Assembly (NCBI GenBank): GCA_003852805.1 | Contig: RDDY01000105.1 | Coordinates: forward strand, 1-8,144 | From: Chryseobacterium sp. | GTDB lineage: Bacteria; Bacteroidota; Bacteroidia; Flavobacteriales; Weeksellaceae | Direction: 5' to 3' | DNA: 8,144 nucleotides | Shown: piece by piece, positions 1 to 5,866 of the stretch | How positions within the stretch are numbered: the first letter of the stretch is position 1 | Layout of the letters: every line of letters begins with the position of its first letter | Translations under genes and position numbers: made by a program | Notes under the pieces: model-generated | Told to the model about the DNA's origin: nothing | Database searches by the model: none | Seen by the model: only the letters and a program-made list of their open reading frames with translations

Positions 1-1
1 C

Positions 2-49
2 GGCTTGGTAATGGCCAACCTGATTCTTCCCGTAATTCTATCACTATAA
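2..49 (+). CDS. C-terminal end of YeeE/YedE-family membrane protein (partial)
   Basis: The second reading frame is open from the window edge to TAA at 47-49 and reads GLVMANLILPVILSL. This is a hydrophobic tail very like the end of the first-half YeeE/YedE proteins of flavobacteria, which I recall ending in a similar ANLILP-type segment. The next gene encodes the expected second half of the same transporter and starts nine bases after this stop, so a two-gene operon is likely. The family imports sulfur compounds such as thiosulfate across the inner membrane. Only 15 residues are visible, so the assignment rests on this tail plus the neighbour. Confidence 0.7.
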   Translation, partial: GLVMANLILPVILSL

Positions 50-58
50 TATCTCGAA

Positions 59-553
59 ATGTTAAGAACAAATTCCAATCCCAATGATATCCGCAGCCTC
101 GATGCGGTCTGCGTAAATGAGAGCGAACTAACCCACAAATGGTGGCACAACATAAAATACTTGATCGTCGGTATCTTGTTCGGAGTTGTATTTGTGAAGG
201 CAGAGGTAATCAGCTGGTTCCGAATTCAGGAAATGTTCAGATTCCAATCTTTTCATATGTACGGTGTCATCGGCAGTGCGGTGCTTACAGGCGTACTTTC
301 TGTGGCTGCCATTAAGAAATTTAAAATCAAGACCATTTACGGTGAACAGATAAAACTGTCGCCGAAAAGCTTCAACAAAGGTCAGATTTACGGCGGACTG
401 ATTTTTGGGCTGGGCTGGGCCATGACGGGTGCCTGTCCGGGGCCAATGTACGCACAGGTAGGCACGGGCGCTACGGTTGTTTTGGTTACTTTGCTCAGTG
501 CCATTGCGGGCACTTGGGTCTACGGCCGCTTCCGAGACCGACTGCCTCATTAA
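59..553 (+). CDS. DUF6691 / YeeE-YedE family sulfur transporter subunit
   Basis: This 164-residue inner-membrane protein is probably the second half of a split YeeE/YedE transporter for thiosulfate or a related sulfur compound. Four hydrophobic segments are visible at about residues 32-54, 66-85, 108-126 and 136-156. The family signature GACPGP lies at 124-129, with Cys126 the residue expected to handle the sulfur substrate. The stretch WFRIQEMFRFQSFHMYG (53-69) is strongly conserved in flavobacterial members. A polar N-terminal extension of about 30 residues precedes the first helix; the ATG at 59 is the only sensible start and follows the upstream gene's stop by nine bases. There is no Shine-Dalgarno sequence, as is normal in Bacteroidota. 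Co-transcription with the upstream partial gene is inferred from the spacing. The substrate cannot be read from the sequence. Confidence 0.85.
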   Translation: MLRTNSNPNDIRSLDAVCVNESELTHKWWHNIKYLIVGILFGVVFVKAEVISWFRIQEMFRFQSFHMYGVIGSAVLTGVLSVAAIKKFKIKTIYGEQIKLSPKSFNKGQIYGGLIFGLGWAMTGACPGPMYAQVGTGATVVLVTLLSAIAGTWVYGRFRDRLPH

Positions 554-554
554 G

Positions 555-588
555 AAAAAAAATGCCGCAACGTTCACTGCGGCATTTT
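555..588. terminator. Bidirectional intrinsic terminator between converging genes
   Basis: A perfect 11-bp stem, AAAATGCCGCA (559-569) with TGCGGCATTTT (578-588), encloses an 8-base loop. It is flanked by eight A's on the left (555-562), which form a U-tract for the minus-strand transcript, and by TTTT at the right end of the stem for the plus strand. It fills the gap between the plus-strand stop (551-553) and the minus-strand desaturase stop (591-593), so it can end both transcripts. Confidence 0.9.
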
Positions 589-590
589 GT

Positions 591-1352
591 TTATCGGATG
601 TTGCGATCTCTTTTTACAACCGCAACAGGCTTCAGCCGAATGAGTTTCATGGCGTGTAACAAGCGCATGATCTGGTAGGTAACATCGATCTCGTGCCAAC
701 GCACTCCGCCGAAGTTTGCTCGGCCGCCATGGCGGTGGTGGTTGTTGTGGTAAGCCTCGCCCAGCATCAACCAATCGAAACGGAAGAGATTCTTCGATGT
801 ATCGTTGACCTTAAAATTGGTGTAGCCGTAGATGTGCCCGAACCAGTTGATGATCATCCCGTGGATGGGCGCCATCAGGTACGCCACCGGCAACAGCAGC
901 CATTGCCACCAAGCCGTCGCAAAAAAGAAAAAGAACAAGGTGTACAAAACACCCCAACCTATACGCGAAGCCCAAGAACTTGCAAAGCGGTCGAACTTTT
1001 CCCACTGCGGAACGTTGCGCGTGTATTTTTCCTCAACGGCTATTTTCTTCTCGTTGATGCCGGAATAAACAGTTTTGGTTCGCCACATCATGGCAAACGG
1101 ATTGGGATCGTATTTCGGCGAATGCGGGTCGTGCTCTGTATCTGCGTGGGCGTGGTGAAGTCTGTGCATCACACCGTAACCATACGCGCTGAGGTAGTTG
1201 GAACCCTGCGTAACCCAAGTCAGCACAAAGCAGATTTTCTCCCCAAGTTTTGACATGGTGAAGGTCTGGTGCGCTGCGTAACGGTGCAGAAAAAAGGTTT
1301 GGAAAAACAGTCCCGAATACCACAGGACGATGATAAAAATGATAATTGCCAT
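591..1352 (-). CDS. Membrane fatty acid (acyl-CoA/acyl-lipid) desaturase
   Basis: This 253-residue integral membrane di-iron enzyme is expected to introduce a cis double bond, probably delta-9, into fatty acyl chains and so adjust membrane fluidity. The three histidine boxes are intact: HRYAAH (23-28), HRLHHAH (63-69) and HNNHH (202-206), with the further conserved motif NWFGH (169-173). Hydrophobic stretches at about 2-21, 40-58, 133-149 and 151-171 fit the usual four-helix fold. The start MAIIIFIIVLWY is the usual one for flavobacterial members, and a -7 box lies 19 bases upstream of it. The length is on the short side but complete for bacterial stearoyl-CoA-desaturase-like proteins. It stands alone behind the tyrS terminator. 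The family is certain; position specificity and acyl carrier are not visible. Confidence 0.92.
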   Translation of the reverse strand: MAIIIFIIVLWYSGLFFQTFFLHRYAAHQTFTMSKLGEKICFVLTWVTQGSNYLSAYGYGVMHRLHHAHADTEHDPHSPKYDPNPFAMMWRTKTVYSGINEKKIAVEEKYTRNVPQWEKFDRFASSWASRIGWGVLYTLFFFFFATAWWQWLLLPVAYLMAPIHGMIINWFGHIYGYTNFKVNDTSKNLFRFDWLMLGEAYHNNHHRHGGRANFGGVRWHEIDVTYQIMRLLHAMKLIRLKPVAVVKRDRNIR

Positions 1353-1371
1353 TGGATTGAAAAAAGGAATG

Positions 1372-1379
1372 CAAAGATA
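1372..1379 (-). promoter_or_regulatory. Bacteroidota -7 promoter box of the desaturase gene
   Basis: On the minus strand the bases read TATCTTTG, an exact match to TAnnTTTG, ending 19 bases before the ATG. This predicts a leader of roughly a dozen bases. No clear TTG is seen at -33; a TTA at about the right distance (1402-1404) is the nearest match. Confidence 0.7.
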
Positions 1380-1390
1380 ATGATAACGTA

Positions 1391-1402
1391 TAGCGTGCGC
1401 TA
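1391..1402. promoter_or_regulatory. Inverted repeat in the desaturase promoter (possible operator)
   Basis: TAGCG (1391-1395) and CGCTA (1398-1402) form a perfect inverted repeat around TG. It lies 11 bases upstream of the desaturase -7 box, across the spacer and the expected -33 position, where a repressor would block polymerase. The GC-rich core stands out in an AT-rich intergenic region. The operator function is an inference; no regulator gene is in view. Confidence 0.35.
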
Positions 1403-1407
1403 ATTAT

Positions 1408-1420
1408 TTTGTTAAACAAA
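1408..1420. promoter_or_regulatory. Second inverted repeat upstream of the desaturase promoter
   Basis: TTTGTT (1408-1413) and AACAAA (1415-1420) form a perfect inverted repeat around one A. It sits just upstream of the predicted -33 region of the desaturase promoter. Being AT-rich, it may be a chance occurrence, but with the neighbouring TAGCG repeat it could form a two-site regulatory region. Confidence 0.25.
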
Positions 1421-1480
1421 GAATGCACTGCCTTGCAATCATCATCTATCCATAAGGTTTAAGCAATCGTTTAATTAAAC

Positions 1481-1509
1481 AAAAAAAGCTGTTTCTAATG
1501 AAACAGCTT
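1481..1509 (-). terminator. Intrinsic terminator of tyrS
   Basis: A perfect 10-bp stem (1486-1495 with 1500-1509, AAGCTGTTTC/GAAACAGCTT) has a 4-base loop. On the minus strand it runs straight into seven T's (1481-1487). It lies 24 bases past the tyrS stop. The adjacent 12-base palindrome GTTTAATTAAAC (1469-1480) directly follows the T-run. Confidence 0.9.
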
Positions 1510-1533
1510 ATTGTTTGAGAGAATGGTGCGCTT

Positions 1534-2829
1534 TTACACTGCCTTTACTATAAAGTAATTCTTTTTTCCTTTTTGCAACAGCAGGAATTTGCCGTCGATC
1601 AGATCTTTGTTCTCCGCTGTAAAATCTTCCGTCACCTTTGATTTGTTTACCGATATTGCGTTGCCCGCCAATTCGCGTCGGGCTTCACCTTTTGATTTCA
1701 GGAAGCCGCTCTTCTCAGAAAGCAGTTCCACAATATTGCTGCCGATTACGTCGGCTTTCGCAATCTCTTTTTGCGGCACACCCTCGAAGATTTGTAAGAA
1801 GGTTTCCTCATCCAGAGAAACCAAGTCTTCCGAAGTAGACTTGCCGAATAAAATCTCAGATGCCTTGATCGCTTTTTGCAATTCTTCGTCACTGTGAACC
1901 CAGCGCGTTACTTCTTCCGCCAAACGCTTCTGCAATTTGCGCTCGTGCGGTGCGGTGCGGTGTTCTTCAATCAGTTTTTCTATTTCCTCTTTCGGTAAGA
2001 ACGTGTAGATTTTTATGTATCGCTCGGCATCAGCGTCTGCTGTATTCAGCCAGAACTGGTAGAATTTATAAGGCGAAGTTCTTTTGGCATCCAACCAATA
2101 GTTTTCTCCGCTCTCGCTCTTCCCGAATTTTGAACCGTCGGATTTTGTAATCAGCGGAACGGTCAGCGCAAACGCGTTACCCTGCACTTTTCTGCGGATC
2201 AACTCTGTACCGGTGGTGATGTTGCCCCATTGGTCAGAGCCGCCCATCTGCATTTTTACGTTTTTCTCTTTGTAGAGGTGCAAGAAATCATAGCCCTGCA
2301 TCAGTTGGTAAGTAAACTCGGTAAAGCTCATTCCTTCGGCGCCGCCTTCTCCGCTGAAGCGTTTTTTTACACTGTCCTTCGCCATCATATAGTTGACGGT
2401 AATGTGCTTTCCGGTATCCCGTACAAAGTCGAGAAAGCTCACCTCTTTCATCCAGTCGTAATTGTTCACCAGTTCTGCGCTGTTGGGCTTGCTTTCGTCA
2501 AATACCAGAAAACGAGCGAGTTGTTGGCGGATGCATTCCACATAATGATTGAGGGTTTTCTCGTCTAGCAAATTGCGCTCGGCAGATTTGCCCGACGGAT
2601 CACCGATCATGCCCGTGGCACCGCCTACCAAAGCCATCGGCTTGTGACCGTGTTGTTGGAAATGAACCAGAATTTTAATGGGAACCAAGCTGCCGATGTG
2701 CAACGAATCTGCCGTAGGATCAAAGCCGATATAACCTGTGGTCATTTCGTTTTGCAGTTGTTCATCCGTCCCCGGCGTCATGTCCTGCAGCAGCCCGCGC
2801 CACTTCAGCTCATCAATAAAAGCGTTCAT
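1534..2829 (-). CDS. tyrS: Tyrosyl-tRNA synthetase
   Basis: This class I aminoacyl-tRNA synthetase charges tRNA-Tyr with tyrosine in the cytoplasm. The product is 431 residues, normal for the bacterial TyrRS. The HIGH-type motif is HIGS (44-47) and the KMSKS loop is KFGKS (234-238). The tyrosine-binding motif YxxxQxxD is at Tyr174, Gln178 and Asp181, followed by GGSDQWGN (196-203). An S4-like RNA-binding domain occupies about 361-431. The frame is open 18 codons further upstream, to 2883. ATG 2829 is preferred because [12 protein letters not shown] is the usual N-terminus and because the -7 box at 2847-2854 lies inside the longer version. It is a single-gene unit with its own terminator, divergent from the sigma-factor gene. 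No T-box leader is seen; the predicted leader is far too short for one. Confidence 0.97.
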   Translation of the reverse strand: MNAFIDELKWRGLLQDMTPGTDEQLQNEMTTGYIGFDPTADSLHIGSLVPIKILVHFQQHGHKPMALVGGATGMIGDPSGKSAERNLLDEKTLNHYVECIRQQLARFLVFDESKPNSAELVNNYDWMKEVSFLDFVRDTGKHITVNYMMAKDSVKKRFSGEGGAEGMSFTEFTYQLMQGYDFLHLYKEKNVKMQMGGSDQWGNITTGTELIRRKVQGNAFALTVPLITKSDGSKFGKSESGENYWLDAKRTSPYKFYQFWLNTADADAERYIKIYTFLPKEEIEKLIEEHRTAPHERKLQKRLAEEVTRWVHSDEELQKAIKASEILFGKSTSEDLVSLDEETFLQIFEGVPQKEIAKADVIGSNIVELLSEKSGFLKSKGEARRELAGNAISVNKSKVTEDFTAENKDLIDGKFLLLQKGKKNYFIVKAV

Positions 2830-2846
2830 TTTTGTTAAAATTTTTG

Positions 2847-2854
2847 CAAAGATA
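2847..2854 (-). promoter_or_regulatory. Bacteroidota -7 promoter box of tyrS
   Basis: The minus strand reads TATCTTTG, matching TAnnTTTG exactly, 17 bases before the tyrS ATG. It falls within the in-frame extension of tyrS, which supports the downstream start. No TTG occurs at the normal -33 distance; the nearest is about 26 bases above the box. Confidence 0.7.
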
Positions 2855-2862
2855 GCCATTAC

Positions 2863-2874
2863 CGCAATTTTGCG
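2863..2874. promoter_or_regulatory. Inverted repeat between the divergent tyrS and sigma-factor promoters
   Basis: CGCAA (2863-2867) and TTGCG (2870-2874) form a perfect inverted repeat around TT. It sits between the two outward-facing -7 boxes, in the spacer of the tyrS promoter and just above the sigma-factor promoter. A protein bound here could affect both genes. This is inferred from position only. Confidence 0.25.
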
Positions 2875-2899
2875 TCCGGTCAATTACGCGCAGGCTTGC

Positions 2900-2907
2900 T
2901 ATCTTTG
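2900..2907 (+). promoter_or_regulatory. Bacteroidota -7 promoter box of the sigma-factor gene
   Basis: TATCTTTG matches TAnnTTTG exactly and ends only seven bases before the ATG at 2915. Transcription would then start within a few bases of the start codon, so the mRNA would be leaderless or nearly so. Including two flanking bases, the box forms a perfect 10-bp inverted repeat (2847-2856 with 2898-2907) with the tyrS box. Confidence 0.65.
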
Positions 2908-2914
2908 TGCTGTT

Positions 2915-3487
2915 ATGCAACTCGGAGGCAAAGAAAATTTGTTGAATCTCGTGGTCTTGGCTCGCGGCAAAGACCAAAAAGCGCAGACGCGTCTTATCAA
3001 TTTATTTTGGGTGGATGTCTTCTCATTCGTGCTGCGGAAAGTTCGGGACGAAAGCTTGGCCGATGAAATCACCGTCAGCGTTTTTTCCAAGGTTTTAAAC
3101 AAGTTGGATCTGTACGATCCTGATTTTCAGTTTAAAACCTGGGTCTTGACCATTGCCCAAAATACGGTGATCGACCATTGGCGCAAGCGCAGCCGTGAAG
3201 AGGAAGACGCTACCGATTCTTTAGACAAAGTCAAAAATCAATTTGCGCTGTCGCCTGAAGAATTGATGATTTCGGGAGAAGAAGAAAGTCAGATATTGAG
3301 CATTATAGAAAGTCTCGATCAGAATTATCAGGAAATCATTCGGCTACGCTTCTTCGAGGAGAAAAGCATCAAAGAAATCGCCGAGGAGTTGAACCTCTCG
3401 GTATCCAACACCAAGGTGCGCATCATGCGTGCGAAAAAGGTACTGGCCAAGCTGCTGTCCGACCAAGACCTCAAGGAGGATTGGTAG
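2915..3487 (+). CDS. Sigma-70 family RNA polymerase sigma factor (ECF-like)
   Basis: This 190-residue sigma factor has only regions 2 and 4, the ECF (group 4) layout. Region 2 covers about residues 20-92 and includes FKTWVLTIAQNTVIDHWRK (73-91), the -10 recognition part. An acidic, polar linker (93-122) leads to region 4 (about 125-180), whose helix-turn-helix includes KEIAEELNLSVSNTKVRI (153-170) for -35 recognition. The frame is open back to 2738, but that part is antisense to tyrS and unlike any sigma factor; ATG 2915 follows the -7 box closely. No anti-sigma factor gene follows, only a 165-base gap that may hold remnants of one, so its control is unknown. The family is certain; the regulon cannot be told. 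Confidence 0.93.
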   Translation: MQLGGKENLLNLVVLARGKDQKAQTRLINLFWVDVFSFVLRKVRDESLADEITVSVFSKVLNKLDLYDPDFQFKTWVLTIAQNTVIDHWRKRSREEEDATDSLDKVKNQFALSPEELMISGEEESQILSIIESLDQNYQEIIRLRFFEEKSIKEIAEELNLSVSNTKVRIMRAKKVLAKLLSDQDLKEDW

Positions 3488-3652
3488 GACGATTGACCAG
3501 CTCATTAAGATAGCAGTAGAAAACAACAGAGACCGAAGCGGTAGAAACGTTTCGCACAGCAACCATTTTCGATAAACGGTTTGGCGCCCGATGCGCCCGA
3601 CAAGCGCTTCATTCCCATTAATTTCAGTAATTTTGATGTTTCAAATTTCAAG
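3488..3652 (+). other. Gap between sigma factor and lipA with possible decayed coding sequence
   Basis: No intact gene fits here, and no T-tailed hairpin ends the sigma-factor transcript. From 3489 one frame reads TIDQLIKIAVENNRDRS and on to a stop at about 3571. A second frame from about 3523 reads KTTETEAVETFRTATIFDKR. The first has AGG where an ATG would be expected (3486-3488), right behind GGAGG at the sigma-gene end. This could be a small downstream gene that lost its start and frame, or chance. The palindrome GAAACGTTTC (3544-3553) and an imperfect hairpin (3561-3581) are also present. The final part carries the lipA promoter. Confidence 0.3.
3628..3635 (+). promoter_or_regulatory. Bacteroidota -7 promoter box of lipA
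   Basis: TAATTTTG matches TAnnTTTG and ends 17 bases before the ATG at 3653. It lies within a possible TTG-initiated extension of the lipA frame, which supports the ATG start. The -33 element is poor (TTC at 3608-3610). Confidence 0.6.
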
Positions 3653-4516
3653 ATGGAAAACGAGACCACACAGCTTTCACCAAAGCCGAAATGGATTCGC
3701 GTGAAACTGCCGACAGGCAAAAACTACCGCGAGCTCCGCACTTTGGTGGACAAATATAAACTGAACACCATCTGCCAAAGCGGCAGCTGCCCCAATATGG
3801 GCGAATGCTGGGGCGAGGGCACGGCAACCTTCATGATCTTGGGGAATATCTGCACCCGCAGTTGTGGATTCTGCGGAGTGAAAACAGGCAAGCCTCTGGA
3901 TGTCAATTGGGACGAGCCGGAGAAAGTAGCCCGATCAATTAAGTTGATGAAAATCAAACACGCGGTGCTGACTTCGGTTGACCGCGACGATTTAAAAGAT
4001 ATGGGTTCCATCCTTTGGGCCGAGACCGTCAACGCCGTCCGCCGAATCTCCCCGGGAACCACCATGGAAACTTTGATTCCGGATTTTCAGGGAATCCCGC
4101 GCCATATCGATCGCTTGGTAGAAGTGGCTCCTGAAGTTATCTCCCACAATATGGAAACCGTAAAACGGCTGACAAGAGAAGTGCGCATTCAAGCGAAATA
4201 TGAGCGCAGTCTGGACGTACTCCGTTATCTGAAGACTGCCGGTCAGCGCCGTACCAAGACAGGAATCATGTTGGGGCTGGGCGAGGAAAAAGATGAAGTT
4301 TTCCAAACCATCGAAGATGTACGCAATGCCGATGTAGACGTAATAACCATCGGGCAGTATCTGCAGCCGACCAAAAATCATCTTCCCGTGAAGAAATTCA
4401 TCACTCCGGAAGAGTTTAATGAATTTGGCGACTTTGCGCGCAGTTTGGGCTTCCGACATGTGGAAAGTTCGCCGTTGGTGCGTAGTTCTTACCACGCCGA
4501 GAAACACATTCACTAA
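3653..4516 (+). CDS. lipA: Lipoyl synthase
   Basis: This radical-SAM enzyme inserts two sulfur atoms into protein-bound octanoyl groups to make the lipoyl cofactor of pyruvate and 2-oxoglutarate dehydrogenases and the glycine cleavage system. The product is 287 residues, a normal length. The auxiliary-cluster motif CX4CX5C is at Cys41, Cys46 and Cys52 (within SGSCPNMGEC). The radical-SAM motif CX3CX2C is at Cys67, Cys71 and Cys74 (CTRSCGFC). The C-terminal RSSY (277-280) supplies the serine ligand of the auxiliary cluster. All catalytic features are intact. The frame can be extended to TTG 3581, but the added residues are not part of the family and the -7 box lies inside them; MENETTQLSPKPKWIRVKLP is the expected start. 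No lipB lies next to it. A strong terminator follows directly. Confidence 0.98.
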   Translation: MENETTQLSPKPKWIRVKLPTGKNYRELRTLVDKYKLNTICQSGSCPNMGECWGEGTATFMILGNICTRSCGFCGVKTGKPLDVNWDEPEKVARSIKLMKIKHAVLTSVDRDDLKDMGSILWAETVNAVRRISPGTTMETLIPDFQGIPRHIDRLVEVAPEVISHNMETVKRLTREVRIQAKYERSLDVLRYLKTAGQRRTKTGIMLGLGEEKDEVFQTIEDVRNADVDVITIGQYLQPTKNHLPVKKFITPEEFNEFGDFARSLGFRHVESSPLVRSSYHAEKHIH

Positions 4517-4523
4517 CCATTAT

Positions 4524-4547
4524 ACCGCTGCAAAACAGCGGTTTTTT
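4524..4547 (+). terminator. Intrinsic terminator of lipA
   Basis: ACCGCTG (4524-4530) pairs with CAGCGGT (4536-4542) around a 5-base CAAAA loop, followed by a T-run (4542-4547). The hairpin starts eight bases past the lipA stop and its T-run ends five bases before the cinA ATG, so it occupies the whole lipA-cinA gap. Confidence 0.9.
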
Positions 4548-4552
4548 ATTCT

Positions 4553-5803
4553 ATGAACGCAATCATTATCTGCATTGCCGACGAAATACTCACCGGCAAC
4601 ACCATCGACACCAATTCTACCTTTATAGCGGCAGAGCTGCGTAACATTGGCATAAAGACGCTACGCATCCTCACTGTTCCCGATGACGCAATTGCAATCA
4701 AAGAATCGCTGGCGCTGGCCGAGAAAGTGGCAGACATCGTCATCACCACAGGCGGCTTGGGTCCGACCAAGGACGACAAAACCAAGCTTGCCTTTGCCGA
4801 GTATTTCCACGATGAACTTATCGAAGATGAGGCAACACTTCGGCACTTGAAAAAGTTGTTGGAAAAACGAAATCGCCTGCATCTGCTGGAGATCAACAGA
4901 GAACAGGCATCGGTACTGTCAGGCGCCATTGTTTTCCAAAACGACTTCGGCACGGCGCCGTCAATGCTGGTGACGCGCAACGGCATTCATTTTATCTGCC
5001 TGCCGGGGGTGCCGTTTGAGGTAAAGCCGTTGATGCGGGACAAGATCATTCCGTTCCTGCAAGAAGCAGAGAATCTGCCGGTATTGCTGACGCGCACGGT
5101 CAGCGTTTCCGGGATCCCCGAGAGTTTGCTGGCTCAAAAAATTGAAATGTGGGAAAGTGCGTTGCCCCAAGATGTCTCGTTGGCTTACTTGCCGTCGGGC
5201 TCACGGATCAGGCTGCAACTGCGAACAGAGGGCAGTAACGCCCGGCGAGTGCAGCAGCATCTGAATATGCAGATTGAAAAATTGCTGCCGCTGATCAAGG
5301 AAAACCTCATCAGTACCGACGGTGACGGAATTGCAGAAATCGTCCGCGCGCTGTTAACGGATAAGTCTTTTACAGTATCTACCGCCGAGAGTTGCACAGG
5401 TGGTGGCGTTGCGCGGCTCGTCACTTCCGTCTCGGGCAGCAGTGCTTATTTTAAAGGCGGCGTGGTGGCTTATTCTGCCGAGCAAAAGAAAAAACTGCTG
5501 GATGTGAAAGCTGAGATCTTGGAAAAGCATACGGCGGTCAGTGAAGAAACAGCGAAAGAAATGGCTTTGGGTTGCAGACGGCTGTTCGGTACCGATTATG
5601 CCGTTGCCACCACGGGTGTGGCAGGCCCCAATAAAGGCGACGACGGAGAAGAAGTCGGTACGGTTTACATAGCTGTCAGTTCTCAAAACGGTGAACGTGC
5701 CGTCAGGATTTTTATGCCGCATTTGGACAGAGAAGATTTGATGAACTTTGCATCGGCCAAGGCGTTGGAAGAATTGGTAAAAACGATGATATTGCAAAAA
5801 TAG
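4553..5803 (+). CDS. cinA: CinA family protein (competence/damage-inducible; NMN amidase/ADP-ribose pyrophosphatase type)
   Basis: This 416-residue full-length CinA has an N-terminal MoaB/MogA-like (MoCF) domain at about 1-170, with TTGGLGPTKDD (65-75) and LPGVPFE (150-156). A middle KH-like part covers about 175-255. The C-terminal CinA/PncC domain (about 256-414) has STAESCTGG (276-284) and TTGVAGP (353-359). In characterised members the C-terminal domain deamidates nicotinamide mononucleotide and the N-terminal domain has pyrophosphatase activity, so the likely role is pyridine-nucleotide salvage. The link to competence comes from Gram-positive bacteria and should not be assumed here. The usual GDE near the N-terminus is ADE (9-11). 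ATG 4553 gives the standard N-terminus. No promoter box lies in the gap to lipA, so expression probably depends on read-through of the lipA terminator or a promoter inside lipA. Confidence 0.95.
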   Translation: MNAIIICIADEILTGNTIDTNSTFIAAELRNIGIKTLRILTVPDDAIAIKESLALAEKVADIVITTGGLGPTKDDKTKLAFAEYFHDELIEDEATLRHLKKLLEKRNRLHLLEINREQASVLSGAIVFQNDFGTAPSMLVTRNGIHFICLPGVPFEVKPLMRDKIIPFLQEAENLPVLLTRTVSVSGIPESLLAQKIEMWESALPQDVSLAYLPSGSRIRLQLRTEGSNARRVQQHLNMQIEKLLPLIKENLISTDGDGIAEIVRALLTDKSFTVSTAESCTGGGVARLVTSVSGSSAYFKGGVVAYSAEQKKKLLDVKAEILEKHTAVSEETAKEMALGCRRLFGTDYAVATTGVAGPNKGDDGEEVGTVYIAVSSQNGERAVRIFMPHLDREDLMNFASAKALEELVKTMILQK

Positions 5804-5817
5804 CAAATGAGGAAGAT

Positions 5818-5866
5818 ACGACCTGTCTGTCTTAGAGACAGTCGTTTTAACAGGTTTCTTTTTATT
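5818..5866 (+). terminator. Probable terminator of cinA with alternative pairings
   Basis: An inner hairpin, CTGTCT (5827-5832) with AGACAG (5836-5841) around TAG, can be extended in two exclusive ways. ACGA (5818-5821) can pair with TCGT (5842-5845), followed by a short T-run. Alternatively ACCTGT (5821-5826) can pair with ACAGGT (5850-5855), followed by TTTCTTTTTATT. The second looks like the better terminator. It starts 14 bases after the cinA stop. Confidence 0.65.

Noticed and set aside
128..577. 149-codon minus-strand reading frame opposite the YeeE/DUF6691 gene
   Set aside because: It is antisense to a clearly recognised gene, has no recognisable domain, and spans the shared terminator hairpin.
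693..1253. 186-codon plus-strand frame opposite the desaturase gene
   Set aside because: It is a shadow of the desaturase, whose histidine boxes are intact on the other strand; the translated product has no domain.
1469..1480. Perfect 12-base palindrome GTTTAATTAAAC as an operator
   Set aside because: It lies directly behind the tyrS terminator T-run, about 90 bases above the desaturase promoter, and is fully AT-rich in its core; chance or part of the terminator tail is more likely.
2830..2883. In-frame N-terminal extension of tyrS by 18 codons
   Set aside because: It contains the tyrS -7 box and is not part of the conserved TyrRS N-terminus.
2738..2914. In-frame N-terminal extension of the sigma factor by 59 codons
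   Set aside because: The added residues are antisense to tyrS, do not resemble a sigma factor, and lie upstream of the promoter box at 2900-2907.
3584..3598. GC-rich hairpin GGCGC-CCGAT-GCGCC as a terminator for the sigma factor
   Set aside because: The stem is only five base pairs and no T-run follows.
3581..3652. TTG-initiated N-terminal extension of lipA
   Set aside because: The 24 extra residues have no counterpart in LipA, and a -7 box (3628-3635) lies inside them.
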